64,000 nt of DNA from Yponomeuta sedellus (GCA_934045075.1 OW203723.1:5801913-5865912); one strand, 5' to 3'; shown: positions 20,601 through 27,272, numbered from the stretch's first letter. Numbers and translations are program-made. The notes: generated by a model not told the origin, from the sequence alone.

Positions 20601-22186
20601 GCTTCATCAACGTTAATAGTCATTGCACATTATACGCCTGTAGTCCGTACTCTCACTGAGGGAAGGTGTCCCACAGCGGGGCGTATAAAAGGTTGTCTAA
20701 TCAGTTCGTTCGTCCACAGGTAACGGGCTAGTCCGGCTGGAGCACGGCGCTCACCACGACGTGTGGTACCCGGCGCCGTGGACGCAGGCCACGCCCACGC
20801 GGCCCACGCTCACCGTCAACGGCCACGTGCACGTGCACCACTCCGGCGTCTATCTGGTCTATGTGCAGGTGAGGGCACCGCTACTATGCACAAGCATTTC
20901 TTAATGACTCGCGATGCAAATGCATAGTTATCTTCCTAACATCTGGAGATAAATATTACTCCGTAGGTTCTAAAACTACGAAGATTTTGAATAAAAAAGA
21001 TACGAAAAAAATATTGGACCAAAGACACTAACTTTTCGAGATTTCCTACTAAAAGTTCATTGGATTTAAATAAGGAAGTTACAAATAACATGCATTGTAT
21101 AGGCTGTGGAGAATAAAACGGGTCTAATTGCGATTATTTATTAGGTAAAACGTAGCCGTGGTCACCGGTAATAAGGTTTTACCTAATAAAAAATCGCGAC
21201 TAGACCCGTTTAATTCACAATTACCATGGAGAATGTTTAAAAAAAAGCTGCATAATCACGACTCTACGGCCGATTTTGCGCCTTCAATTCAAGCTTAAGG
21301 AAGTAAGTAATAAAGAATAAAAAATCAAAGAACAAAGAAAGAATTTTCTTATCTTGTCTTACCTTAATAAGTTTAATTTAATAGATATTGATTAAAGAAA
21401 TACCATCGTGGAGGGGTCGGCAAGGGATGTCCCAGGCGGACATACTTCGGCCAAATAGAGGATGTATTAGCAAAAGGCAAGATTAAAAATACCTGAAACT
21501 GGTACGCGCATGCGACGGCTAATGTTGATGTATATTAACGCTACCCCTTCCAGATGCCGAAATAGCTCTCTGTTTCACGCACCACTGCACTACATAATAG
21601 ATTGTGCACTATTAACTATACCTCTAATATTCTACTTGCGTCAGTAGCTAATGTTAAATTCTAATTGCAATAAAATTAATCACTGAAGAGACCTCTGCAG
21701 TCCTCGATCAGATCTTGGGCAGTCAATATTTTAATCTCAGAAGCATGCAAGATGAATACATGGTTGAACATACTTTTAGTCACTTTCGGTTCCCTCGTAG
21801 TTTGTTCGGTCTTATTATGTAGAGCAGAGGTAGATCGATTTTAATTTAGTAGGAAAACAACGGATCACAATTTACTAATGGCTGTATATTTCTTTTAGAT
21901 CTATTACCTGGATAACCATGACGTCATCTCGTGGGTGCTTCACCGCACCAACCCCGAGACCGAGGGCCGGGAGACGCTACTTCAGTGCGCGCAGTCCGCC
22001 CATTCAACGGAGCCCTACGACAAACCTAATTCCTGCTTCTCAGCCTCCGCTCTCTTCTTGAGAAAAGGCGACAAACTGGCCGTCAGAAATACGGGAGGCA
22101 GCAGGCATTCGCTCATGCAGCCAGAAAAAAGTTTCATTGGCTTGATACAACTGGCCGATTCCATAGAGCCAGATCGCGAGTTCTAA
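2431..22186 (+). CDS. egr: TNF-superfamily ligand, eiger-like (3' seven exons)
   Basis: Seven exons join in one frame: 2431-2628, 4480-4624, 5184-5316, 18742-18844, 20007-20094, 20720-20868 and 21899-22186. Every junction is GT-AG and phase-compatible, giving 367 residues and a stop. The C-terminal half (about residue 194 onward) is a TNF homology domain: AAHFHGN, then LTVNGHVHVHHSGVYLVYVQ (beta-strand core), IYYLDNHD and SFIGLIQL at the end. Two cysteines (about 302 and 318) lie where Eiger has its conserved pair. Upstream are an acidic stalk and an RTKR-S site, a furin-type cleavage motif that would free a soluble ligand. Eiger signals through Wengen/Grindelwald receptors to JNK in flies. 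The cytosolic and membrane-spanning start is not visible and should lie left of 2431. The introns hold two LINEs and many MITEs. Confidence 0.88.
3583..3742 (+). repeat. RTE-like retroelement 3' end, copy 2
   Basis: Plus-strand copy: CTTCCCGCGGGTGTCGTAA, then CCAGCAGTGGACTAATATAG and a GAAGAAGAAG tail. It lies in the first visible egr-like intron. The start with a CCCGCGGGTGTCGT block is also seen, reversed, at 50530-50555. Confidence 0.5.
4027..4205 (-). repeat. LINE 3' end with terminal hairpin
   Basis: On the minus strand it ends with the conserved block GTCGGGAAGAAATTGCTTTT and AGCAATAAGGCCGCC, then an AATAAAGAATATTC terminus. The ATTGC-TTTT-AGCAAT hairpin is shared with the full-length element at 6075 and with fragments at 24121 and 35461. 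It is a 5'-truncated copy without ORFs. Confidence 0.55.
4480..4624 (+). CDS. egr: egr-like exon b
   Basis: The acceptor is TCTTCCAG and the donor ATCG|GTAATG, leaving phase 1. It encodes IGKTNMVKLKPEDFTGSVVN and a short helical stretch (LETIREIKRML) that is probably part of the extracellular stalk. Confidence 0.75.
5184..5316 (+). CDS. egr: egr-like exon c: furin-type site
   Basis: The acceptor is TTCTCGGCAG and the donor AA|GTAAGG, phase 2. It encodes KESDERTKRSVLSD, a strong R-x-K-R cleavage motif separating stalk from ligand domain. A 13.4 kb intron follows. Confidence 0.78.
5437..5638. mobile_element. MITE with 56 bp terminal inverted repeats
   Basis: Arms 5437-5492 and 5583-5638 are near-perfect inverted copies, starting AGACTTTTAGTCCGG and ending CCGGACTAAAAGTCT. 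The 90 bp interior carries no transposase. It sits 120 bases after egr-like exon c. The apparent ORF through it is an artefact of the repeat. Confidence 0.75.
6457..9396 (-). CDS. endonuclease/reverse transcriptase of LINE 1
   Basis: 979 residues, uninterrupted. The N-terminal half is an AP-type endonuclease: HINAQSI (Asn), ISESWL (Glu), YYCPS, MGDFNTC (Asp/Asn), LLDLILVS and FSYHDLI. The last is an altered form of the usual S-D-H triad. The reverse transcriptase follows: DYRPISILPFLSKVLERLV, PLQSGFRAGHST, DFSNAFNMVDFD (motif A), AGVPQGGVLSPLLFAIF (motif B) and YADDLQIY (catalytic YADD). It nicks target DNA and copies the element RNA in place. Clade assignment within the CR1/Jockey group needs a tree. 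The Met chosen is the first in frame. Confidence 0.88.
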   Translation of the reverse strand: MSDDDVSEYLSIHSPSDGLSSNECSFHSIPSLAESLESQFSDLQKNFNVVHINAQSIPAHFPDMLATFDIKNVHAILISESWLKPCLPSTSYFLPGFHLIRNDRIGCGGGGVAIYLRAHIPFSVISLSAQPSPPNAGEHLFIEVLLSHTKVLLGVYYCPSMRVPFFNSFEKLLENITPLYSHSIIMGDFNTCLVKNDHRSSTLVSLLKSSNITVLPLDTTHHFPNCTPSLLDLILVSSSQHVASHGQFPADAFSYHDLIFLSYKIRPPKAKPRILFQRNFGAMDLDQLREDALSTDWSVVASADTVNEQITIFNTLLTNLYDIHAPVRAVKVKHLPAPWLTADIREAMRRKVAAKSRYKVKPTDHNRDRFLWLRNHCNKVCRDAQRRHIHESVENGDPAKVWKFLRSLGVGKARQDPSPKDLNINSLNQHFSSASSLDGNTKERTLNYLSTLPTPNFPSFYLSQFSDCDVKRSIESITSSAVGTDAIRKMIMPILDVLVPVIAGILNGSIAAGVFPNTWKEAQVTPLPKKSHPTSFSDYRPISILPFLSKVLERLVHHQLSTFLNTNHLFNPLQSGFRAGHSTVTALINITDDIRLGMENGKLTVLTLLDFSNAFNMVDFDILLGILRSLNISPTVIDWFRSYLHGRRQRIRIDNSYSTWCATTAGVPQGGVLSPLLFAIFINGISENLTSSYHLYADDLQIYTQSPVNDLHLAIEKTNTDLTHILDWSRSYGLKINPSKTQVIVIGSPKMISKVNFEHLPRVKFDSVQIPYSEKVKNLGIIIDRCLSWSPQLAEVSRKMFASAASLKRLRNFLPTSTKIALAQSLLLPILDYADASYLDLTEEQLNKLERLQNFSIRFIFGLRKYDHISEYRLKLKWLPIRLRRNAHILSTLYSVLFNPATPLYLKTRFEFLCDTHSRTLRSGHNRLLKTLSHSTRFFSQSFTITAVRLWNDLPLDVRFSPSLPIFKNRVHNHYFSLL
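9784..10551 (-). CDS. ORF1 protein of LINE 1
   Basis: 255 residues, starting MEALRKSVSELSV. It has an N-terminal helical region, then an RRM-like segment (RKMVLLHGL ... RRCHRMGRPSGG ... PILVKFGATETRDKVW) and a C-terminal domain (REGAIHIL), followed by an Ala/Pro linker and a Lys-rich tail. This order matches L1-type ORF1 RNA-binding proteins that coat the retrotransposon RNA. It lies 387 bases 5' of the EN/RT ORF. Confidence 0.75.
   Translation of the reverse strand: MEALRKSVSELSVHFSTQMEAFQKQLNTGTDTATSSTASSLPSDYAVFQSFVILSLNTLQRQLDLLARETDSMEMRSRRKMVLLHGLAETDKEDTPSVVQGVLAQLNVNIATEDIRRCHRMGRPSGGRARPILVKFGATETRDKVWFAKTKLKGSGKTLSEFLTRPRHEAFMAARQRFGVTNCWTREGAIHILASDGSRHRVITLSEVESIAAAADGSAEDGPASAPTPAQTGPKQKQKIVESSRSKRNVMQKKK
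11231..14128 (-). CDS. endonuclease/reverse transcriptase of LINE 2
   Basis: 965 residues, open throughout. Endonuclease motifs: YYQNARGLRTK, ITETWLLDG, VVGDFNLGE, LDLIFASD and DPYHGALSI. Reverse transcriptase motifs: NYRPISKLCLISKVFER, QHGFLKGRST, YTDYSKAFDRIRHDLLLAK (A), SGVPQGSLLGPLMFAIF (B) and CFADDMKIF (C, with FADD in place of YADD). The C-terminus has the usual LRRKTALHIP and RAGRFFNLM segments of this group. The stop is preceded on the plus strand by a poly-A run. Confidence 0.88.
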   Translation of the reverse strand: MDNLIKKSFSIYYQNARGLRTKTTLFYRNVCTSEYDIIIITETWLLDGILDSELFDSRYVVFRRDRDYVATGQSLGGGVLIATRRQLAVSLQPTYTSSAEDLWVSVLVSDCASRKLTKLNISVLYLCKQNLGNPFSTQLSNYLAKLAQIFLSNPNDKYLVVGDFNLGEITWLPVDDYYEPHLNKNSADCTLLIDEYNLLNLRQYNGTKNFYGRTLDLIFASDPVSILDCSSDSLVPVDPYHGALSIHFDFVQYNLLRSAPCTRFIFKRGNYDAINLYLSSIDWNSEFSLRGVDEAVEHFYSLCKNSMNEHIPTKPFTDSHYPKWYTPTLKKILKEKNKYFKKIKKYGNLSDKESFKLLRDRAKNMETSCYNKYVISVENSIEKNPKYFWSYLKSKSKSNSIPSSLTHEGKVYNTGESISNAFSDYFLSNFLNSKSNSFSHSHDGTVTATNISSIQVDVNVLATLLSKLDLSKSAGPDNLPAQFLVNCAKTIAVPISILFRRSLDEGVMPRMWKRAFITPVHKKGPKTSISNYRPISKLCLISKVFERTIYNQIYPALKQSFSLSQHGFLKGRSTTSNLVLLNSALTEAMDVGEQVDVIYTDYSKAFDRIRHDLLLAKLQRIGISGDLLRWFASYIDNRSQAVVINNYMSGWVPILSGVPQGSLLGPLMFAIFVCDIDKCFLTSKLLCFADDMKIFATISSITDAQCLQKDLQRLENYCYDNQLDLNPIKCNIATYSRKRKLIFFDYRLKGTILPRVSIIRDLGVHHDSKLLFDAHIEKIISKASRALGFVMRNAKDFKKIKTLKILYCTYVRSILEYASQIWNPVYNVYISRIENIQMKFIKYLCYRLKEPYSSSKYLDLCKKHHLLPLQLRRMNADILFLLKIANGDIDCPDLLTQLHIHVPSKVLRRKTALHIPHASTNYRKNTYLLRAGRFFNLMSDKCEMDLFNTKHSEARRVLNQLFFDT
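14559..15509 (-). CDS. ORF1 protein of LINE 2, zinc-finger type
   Basis: 316 residues. The N-terminus is a PHD-like zinc finger: MNCAKCGCDVHEGVHCEGCD, then DYACANV and WRCSSC, a C4-H-C3 pattern. A long coiled-coil follows (about residues 75-165, heptads in LELKAELNELKTSS-like stretches). An RRM-like domain comes next (RLNNVEIKGVP, IITFVNRYIKEEF) and a C-terminal domain (KGYLYVWVKYAKIHVRK). PHD fingers in ORF1 are known from CR1-type LINEs. A 430-base spacer separates it from EN/RT. Confidence 0.8.
   Translation of the reverse strand: MNCAKCGCDVHEGVHCEGCDNYFDYACANVKEITYRKYAPDKKAAWRCSSCKVALKPVAPLQSHRQVSPPSGPASLDSILSELQAMKIQLASLPGLVADVKVIKAELNELKTSSEFNSAKLEEFGSRLIKVENSISDIRLVKETLMDTSKEIEDLKKVLDNKEQWIRLNNVEIKGVPIKTSENLFSIANALGEAVGYNFPKSQINYISRVPTYDSKEKNIIITFVNRYIKEEFVAAARAKKIITACDIGFQDDSKRIYVNDHLTPASKKLLTATKAMAKEKGYLYVWVKYAKIHVRKNDTSPAKVISVVSDLNKMA
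15600..16195. other. intronic stretch, no gene seen
   Basis: AT-rich intron of the egr-like gene between LINE 2 and repeat family E. Short ORFs here lack codon bias or domains. Confidence 0.5.
16196..16312 (+). repeat. dispersed repeat family E, copy 1
   Basis: Shares AGATACAATAAGATATG and AATGAAATCCTTCATCTGAA with copies at 25745-25846 and 59250-59350, all on the plus strand. Non-coding, class unknown. Confidence 0.45.
16313..17156. other. intronic stretch, no gene seen
   Basis: AT-rich intron. Nothing coding or structured was recognised, apart from a segment near 17128-17160 (TTTCTTAATGATTCGCGATA) that recurs at 20895-20932. Confidence 0.45.
17157..17479. mobile_element. MITE family C, long copy
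   Basis: The terminal inverted repeats start TATATATTAAACGGGTC and include ATCGCGATTATTTATTAGG with GTAAAACGT. The right end mirrors them (ACGTTTTACCTCATGAATAA ... GACCCGTTTAATATATA). A shorter copy lies at 21116-21211. There is no transposase inside. Confidence 0.65.
17493..17555. repeat. inverted repeat, MITE remnant
   Basis: AGGACTTTAATCGATTTCCG at the left is mirrored by a GAAGTCGATTAAAGTCCT end. The arms are 29 bases with a few mismatches and the spacer is short. Confidence 0.45.
17992..18030. repeat. short hairpin
   Basis: GAAACTTAACGG and CCGTTAAGTTTC are perfect 12-base arms. Just upstream is a second small hairpin, AATAAACCC/GGGTTTATT. Both are intronic; function unknown. Confidence 0.35.
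18161..18215. repeat. 23 bp-arm hairpin
   Basis: CAGTCGTGTC...ATCAAGGC (18161-18183) pairs with GCCTTGAT...GACACGACTG (18193-18215), with two mismatches. It is an intronic foldback fragment. Confidence 0.4.
18742..18844 (+). CDS. egr: egr-like exon d
   Basis: Only one frame is open and it matches the incoming phase 2. The exon gives KSMPKKYSSASAESV, a Ser/Thr-rich linker and RIARNSDDE before GAG|GTAAAT. The acceptor is GACATTTCAG. No conserved domain is visible, so the call rests on phase and position. Confidence 0.65.
19083..19290 (+). repeat. tRNA-like dispersed repeat, copy 2 with inverted left end
   Basis: The core reads GCCCATTAGCTCAGTTGG, the anticodon stem CTGGC/GCCAG is intact, and the B box is GGTTCGAATCC. 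Unlike copy 1, the left end carries the repeat's own 3' terminus inverted (GCACTAACCCGTGCTAAGG then AAAACCTATTTA), so the unit is a partial inverted dimer. It is intronic in the egr-like gene. Confidence 0.6.
19808..19930 (+). repeat. RTE-like 3' end, family F, copy 1
   Basis: Holds CTCTCTTTGAGAGAA and ACAGTGGACGTATATGAG. The same block recurs at 36665-36795 and 37535-37645. The motif CAGTGGGACGTATATAGGC is common at lepidopteran RTE-type 3' ends. Confidence 0.45.
20007..20094 (+). CDS. egr: egr-like exon e: start of TNF domain
   Basis: It encodes VSGARRPFIAAHFHGNTSHL and ends before AAAG|GTAATT. The P-x-AAHFHG motif is the first strand of the TNF fold as in Eiger. Confidence 0.82.
20535..20690 (+). 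repeat. dispersed repeat family G, copy 1
   Basis: Contains GGAGGGGTAGGTAGAGATCA and a CTTCCGCTTCATCAACGTTA block, found reversed at 23365-23450 and 3898-3962. It ends just before egr-like exon f. Confidence 0.4.
20720..20868 (+). CDS. egr: egr-like exon f: TNF domain core
   Basis: The acceptor is CGTCCACAG and the donor GTGCAG|GTGAGG. It encodes NGLVRLEHGAHHDVWYPAP and then LTVNGHVHVHHSGVYLVYVQ, the central strands of the TNF jelly roll. The exon is markedly GC-rich compared with its introns. Confidence 0.85.
21116..21211. mobile_element. MITE family C, short copy
   Basis: AAACGGGTCTAATTGCGATT and TTATTAGGTAAAACG at the left are mirrored at the right (GGTTTTACCTAATAA, CGCGACTAGACCCGTTT). 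Only a short GTGGTCACCGG centre remains. Intronic. Confidence 0.6.
21212..21898. other. intronic stretch, no gene seen
   Basis: Final intron of the egr-like gene. Only AT-rich unique sequence and fragments resembling dispersed repeats (for example a GCGGACATACTTCGGCC block near 21437) were noticed. Confidence 0.4.
21899..22186 (+). CDS. egr: egr-like last exon: TNF domain end
   Basis: It begins IYYLDNHDVISWVLHRT and contains LLQCAQS and NSCFSAS, the likely disulfide pair. It then has FLRKGDKLAVRN and SFIGLIQLADS before TAA. The cysteine spacing and the terminal FIGLIQL strand fit the Eiger-type TNF domain. Confidence 0.87.
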   Translation: MYYLDNHDVISWVLHRTNPETEGRETLLQCAQSAHSTEPYDKPNSCFSASALFLRKGDKLAVRNTGGSRHSLMQPEKSFIGLIQLADSIEPDREF

Positions 22187-22775
22187 AATTAAGAAAAAAA
22201 ACGCGTTCTATTTTAAAATGCTTGCCACAGCCTGTTATTTTGTTATTCTCTTAAGAAATAAGACTCTGTGCTGTCATTTAAACTTGTCTTTATCCGTGAA
22301 TTTTTAAAGTCTTTTCTTGATTAGAAAAGTTTTAGGACAAGTACAAATTAATTTTCTCTCTGAGTAGAGAAACGAAGATAAAGTAGAGGACTTATTTAGT
22401 TTAAAAATGTTTGTTCATTGTGATCTTTATCTTTACGTAACATTAAAATAAGCATATTTAATACGAAATATGGAGTATTTATGTATTGTATAGTCAAGCA
22501 AGTGCCATTTATAATTTTAAAGTAAAAACCTAACAAATACTTTAGGTTTTACTAAAACGCGAAAAGTTATGAAAGGCCGTTTCGTACAAAATTAACAAAA
22601 TTATAAAGCGAAAAATGATCTGTCATGCCAATGATACACTAAGAACTAACACTAAAGCGAAGGTTTATGAAAAACTTGAGCATTATTTTTTAAGTAGTTA
22701 TTTAAATGTAACACACCACCTTACTTTAAGTTAAGTTTGAATACCTATGCTAAGATGCAATGTCATTTTATTCTC

Positions 22776-22781
22776 ATTAAA
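22776..22781 (+). promoter_or_regulatory. candidate poly(A) signal of egr-like gene
   Basis: ATTAAA lies 590 bases after the stop and is followed about 30-50 bases later by the T/G-rich TTTGTCTGGCGTTGTT. No AATAAA occurs earlier in the 3' region. This is inference; transcript ends would settle it. Confidence 0.35.
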
Positions 22782-22887
22782 TATTTGAATGAAAGCATTC
22801 TTCTTACTTTTTACGAGGGCTTTGTCTGGCGTTGTTAGGATAGTTATGTCGTACATTCCAGACAAGAGGATACCTAACATGTTTTCA

Positions 22888-23032
22888 CTAACCCCCGGTT
22901 TCTCGTACACTAACAGTCTGTTAATCTACTGTTAACAGCTGTCAGTTGGGCAAAGTGCATACAAAAAAAACAACTGACAACTGTTACCAGTAGATTAACG
23001 GACTGTTAGTGTACGAGAAACCAGGGGTTAGT
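22888..23032. mobile_element. MITE, 60 bp inverted arms
   Basis: The left arm CTAACCCCCGGTTTCTCG ... CAGTTG is mirrored by CAACTG ... CGAGAAACCAGGGGTTAG. There are a few mismatches and a spacer of about 20 bases. The CTAACCCC termini could include a TTAA-like target; the superfamily is unassigned. Confidence 0.7.
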
Positions 23033-23364
23033 CACGTAACGCTATTTAATTATGTAATCAAAGGTAAAGCTGAGTCGAGGGTGCAGTCATATAAAGCTCC
23101 TCTCGGGCGTAACTTGCCATATGGACGCCTATGTCCAGCAGTACGTGATTGATTGATCCAAAGGTAGACGCGCTGTCAACTGGACTTCAATTACAAAGAT
23201 TATTCGGAGTATTGTGGCACTTAAAATCAACTGTAGCCTCGTCGTAGGCGGCGTTGGCTGCTACGCCGTAGCATGCCAAGCTATACTGTAGACAGTTCGT
23301 AGCCTTTACTTTCCAATTAGTTTGGACCTTTGGGTTTTGTATAGTTTTGGCGTGGGTTCTTGCA

Positions 23365-23450
23365 GCGACTAAAGAATGTTATGTTGATGAAGCGAAAGAA
23401 ATTTGCCAGGATCGTGGCAAGTGGCATACCCTGGTCTCTGCTTCCCCCAC
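23365..23450 (-). repeat. dispersed repeat family G, reversed copy
   Basis: AATGTTATGTTGATGAAGCG and GATCGTGGCAAGTGGCATA reverse-match the family G copy at 20535. Confidence 0.4.
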
Positions 23451-24074
23451 AGGAATAAAACCTAAAGTATTAAGTATTTATACTTTTAATTTTTTTGTAG
23501 ATAATAAAGTACTTATAAGTAAGTAATTTGTTAGAGACCGTGTTTATCTGGCTTGTACCAAAGTCAAATACTGAGTTGAGTTTGTTTTGTTTCTACTCCT
23601 CAAATAATTTATCTTTATGTAAAGATAATTTAACCTACATAGATGAAACTAAGGAACATCGAACAGCTAGGAAACGAGGAGCCTGAGACCTCTCGTCTTG
23701 AAGAGATACTCAACTTGCCAATTAATTAATTCTAAGGGCTTTTCGCCTACGATAAAACCTTAGATTTCACCAATAGCTCACAAGGACCGAAAGGCGTGGG
23801 CGAGGGGAGGCGGTCCACTCGACTCAAGTGATATTTATATCGTCTTATTCAAATCGAACGTTTTGCGATCAATATTTTATAAATAACGGGACTAAACGAG
23901 AGGTTGTTGTCATTGTTAAAGAGTCAATAATTATTTACGGGTCAGTATAGGGTCTAATAAAATAGGTAAAGATATTTTCGTGGGTCATATAGTATGTGAT
24001 AAAAGTTTCATGTATATAATCGCCTAGGTAGTGCAGTTAATTTGCACAACCTACTCGTAAGTCTGACAACACAA
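23451..24074. other. intergenic stretch, no gene seen
   Basis: AT-rich sequence between egr-like and the next gene. No exon, RNA or clear repeat was recognised. Confidence 0.4.
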
Positions 24075-24436
24075 ATGGCCAGTTTCGGAATTGATAATTT
24101 CGCTATAGTTAACTAGCTGTAGATAGATAGATAGAGAACACTTTATTGCACAACCAGAAAAATATTACAACCATGATTCTTAAATCTAAGTAATATTATA
24201 CAATTGGCGGTCTTATCGCTAAAAGCGATCTCTTCCAGATAACCTTTGCTGTATTGCTTGCTGTCTCTTCGAATTTCTCAGAAAAGAGCGTGACAGAATA
24301 TTACTTTAGTATTTATTTAGTAAAATTCTTAATTCAGAAACTGGCCCTTTTAGTCACGCTCTTTGCGGAGATTTGAAGAGACAGCACTACAGTTAAGTGT
24401 TTACTTAGCGAAATCCTCAATTCAGAAACTGGCCCA
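24075..24436. repeat. foldback element carrying a LINE 3' end
   Basis: Outer arms: GGCCAGTTTCGGAATTGATA (24075) mirrored at 24406-24436. Inner arms: GCTGTCTCTTCGAATTTC (24259) mirrored by the GATTTGAAGAGACAGC end (24386). Between them at 24121-24245 lies a minus-strand LINE 3' end with a (GATA)n tail and an ATCGC-TTTT-AGCGAT hairpin. The LINE fragment seems to have inserted into the foldback unit. Confidence 0.5.
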
Positions 24437-25367
24437 TAACATTTACATTCGTGCCGCCTACTCAGATAAGTAATGGGATTCAAGACTAAAATGTTGATGT
24501 GATGTGGTGACTACACATTACATAGGGGTTATCACATATGTCCAGCATAGCAATAAGCAGTATATTTATTTAAGTCCCACCCACTTCAGCCTTCTCAGCG
24601 AGAGTATGGGCGTATGGGCTTGCAACACGCGTGGCACCTACCGCAGATTTGTGATCGAACCAAAATGATGAAAAGCACGTGTGCTACCCTATTAGACCGA
24701 CAGGAACTGTTTAGAATGTGTAGAGCTTAAGTATCGTATTATTTTGGTTTGGTTGTTAATTTGTTTTTAAATAGTGTCAAAGCCAAGATACTGATAATAT
24801 GGGTTGAATTGATAAATTCTTTTGTATAGGGAAATGGATTGAAAGTAATACTCTTCAGTGGTTTTAAAGACAATCGTTTTCATCTGACCGCGGTCGAATA
24901 GTAAATTTTCACATTTCAGTTGGACCGTGTTCTGTCTGACTTTGCATACATACCTACACCTACTCAATTACAGCTCGGCGTAAAGTAGAAATAACATAAA
25001 AGTTAGAGAACAATTTACTAAGGCATATTTATTTCTAAATGGCTTTATTATAATTTACTTTTTAACTGGGCAAAGTATTCCCAATTTTTTTAACGAGCAA
25101 AAGAATGGCTAAAAATAACTGGCCCGCCAAAGAAAAAAATAAATAGGCAGGCAAGAGGCCATTGATCTTCATTTGTTTTTTCAAACTGTCCTTATTCACA
25201 AAGACACGTTTCCCCTAAAATACTCCTTGATACGTTTCATATATCCGATTACATTTTTCTCTGTAAAATCTCCGACACAGACAATCAGCGTTTTTGGACT
25301 GTTTTATCAAATCGTGTTATTATAAATAATACTGTCTGAGTTTGTTTATACTTTCCTTAAGTACATC
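24437..25367. other. intergenic stretch, no gene seen
   Basis: AT-rich, without coding or structural features that could be supported. Confidence 0.4.
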
Positions 25368-25571
25368 TCTAGAATATAAAAATGAATCGCTGAACGTGTT
25401 GGTAATCGCAGCTAGCAGCTATCTCGAGAGCAGCTGAACCGATTTCGTTATTCTTTTTTTAGAATATTAATATTCTTACGGAGAGAAAAATAATTAAAAA
25501 AATTAGAGAATCGACTTGAATCGATCGACTCGAAAAAATTAAACAATCGACTGTTAGGCGGTACGTCGACC
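25368..25571 (+). mobile_element. non-autonomous Helitron fragment, family 1
   Basis: The 5' end TCTAGAATATAAAAATGAAT and the internal CTCGAGAGCAGCTGAACCG and ACTGTTAGGCGGTACG match the complete copies at 36055-36224 and 38509-38686. The 3' hairpin and CTAG end are missing, so it is 3'-truncated or rearranged. Confidence 0.55.
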
Positions 25572-25600
25572 TAAGACTAACTTAACTAACCTAAGACTAA

Positions 25601-25645
25601 CTTGAACACTGTGATTTTTCCGGAAGAAAAATCACAGTGTTCAAG
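25601..25645. repeat. perfect 19 bp-arm hairpin
   Basis: CTTGAACACTGTGATTTTT and its exact reverse complement flank a 7-base loop (CCGGAAG). It follows the truncated Helitron and could be an inverted duplication or a MITE core. Confidence 0.5.
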
Positions 25646-25744
25646 ACTTAGGTAATTAGTCCCGCGAGCTATTGGCACTGTACTATGTGAAGTATGTAAC
25701 AATTTACTACGTGAAGTATGAACTATTACGTAAACTATTGAGGT

Positions 25745-25846
25745 GAACGAGATACAATAAGATCTGCAGTGAATGAACGAATGTGTTTTTTTACAAAGTG
25801 AAGTCCTTCGTTTGAAGTATTCATTGGCGAACAACACACATTTATT
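25745..25846 (+). repeat. dispersed repeat family E, copy 2
   Basis: GAGATACAATAAGATCTG, GAATGAACGAATGTG and GTGAAGTCCTTCGTTTGAAG match the copies at 16196 and 59250. Confidence 0.45.
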
Positions 25847-25851
25847 GATAA

Positions 25852-26025
25852 CTAGCTGTGCTCCACGGTGTTACCCGTGGTTTACCGGTTTTCGGCTAAC
25901 CTGCTGGTGTCAGCTAACTCCATACCACATTTTATTAAAACCGCTGCAGCCGCTTAGACGTGAAGAAGTAACAAACATACACACTCACAAACTTTCGCCT
26001 TTATAATATCATAATATTAGTGTGA
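25852..26025 (-). mobile_element. non-autonomous Helitron, family 2
   Basis: On the minus strand it runs from a TCACACTAATATTATGATA start through AAAGGCGAAAGTTTGTGAG to a terminal hairpin region and CACAGCTAG|T. The CTAG|T end is the Helitron signature. The start base context is less clean than in family 1. Confidence 0.5.
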
Positions 26026-26158
26026 AGAGTGATGTGATTTGCTCCACCGTTTACACACTTTCTTTTATGTAATAGAATGAATATACATATAGACGAGTAG
26101 AACCCTACTTTTGCATATATACAAGGATTTTATACCATCCGTATTGTTAAATACCTCA

Positions 26159-26212
26159 GTTGCGGTTGCGGTTTACATGATATAACGTGAACCCGTGAAC
26201 CGCAACCGCAAC
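26159..26212. repeat. perfect 18 bp-arm hairpin
   Basis: GTTGCGGTTGCGGTTTAC (26159-26176) is a near-exact inverted copy of GTGAACCGCAACCGCAAC. The hexamer GCGGTT occurs twice in each arm. Confidence 0.45.
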
Positions 26213-27272
26213 GAGAGCGATTCATTGCCAGTTAAGACGTCCCCTAACGCTGCTGGTTTCTGAGCAATTTCATCAGGCACCGACAGTCGGTCGACCCGCA
26301 TTCCTTATGTGAACTGGATTTTAATAAAGCTTCTCTATGACCTCACTGCTCTGCGTGATAATGACATGAGTCAAGGAGAGCCTTCTTGGTAAGCATTAAG
26401 GATCTCCTGGTACTTAGAAGTTAGTTAGAATACTCGCCAAATTGATCCTTTATAGGTAATCACTTGAAACATTCTCGTTACCAACGTACTTACATTAGAA
26501 CGTAAAAGATGTCTTTACAAAAATAGATCTCGGGTCTACTTATGTTTATAGATTTTTTTTGTATTTTGTACACTTTCAAATAAATATGAAAACAAATGCA
26601 GCTACAAAAATAAAATTTCACAGATTTTATTTGACATTTTTCTGAAATAACCTCTCACGTTGTTATGAGAACAAAAAACGAAACACGCTTTTGTAAAAAA
26701 ATATTTTATCTCCAAAAACCTATTTTCCAGTGAAAAAGTGTAATTTACCGACTTCTTTTTAAGGAATAAACACAATTTCATATAAATAAGATTTCCTTTT
26801 CGAATAACAAGATTGCTATAAAATCTGGCGGAGCCTATATGACGAGGGAAGGGGTGGTTCAAATTAAAAATAATTGGCTTACCGAGTTCGGCGCCTTGAT
26901 TAAGTAACTTTTCACGTGTACATCTGTGGGCAAAAACTAAATATATACTGGACTTAGTCGTACAATTACGTGACTCAATATCACTGCCTCATATCAGAAA
27001 TCCGCTGAAATGCGGTATCCACCATGTCTGATACATATTACTTCTCACGTCTATATGGCAGAGCTAAGTAAACATTCTGCTTTCGCACACAGATGTATAC
27101 GTGAAAGTTACATAATCAAGGCTAAGGGTGGCTTCGAGAGCTTGACTGGCCGTTATATATTATATAAAAATTTTTTGGATGTAATAAAAGGCGTTTTTTC
27201 GTGTACTGTTCTGTCCGTTGAAGAAGAAAATGACCGGGGAATCATAGTCATGAATGCAACTATTATTTTCGA
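26213..27272. other. intergenic stretch, no gene seen
   Basis: No exon or repeat could be supported in this AT-rich block. Confidence 0.4.
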
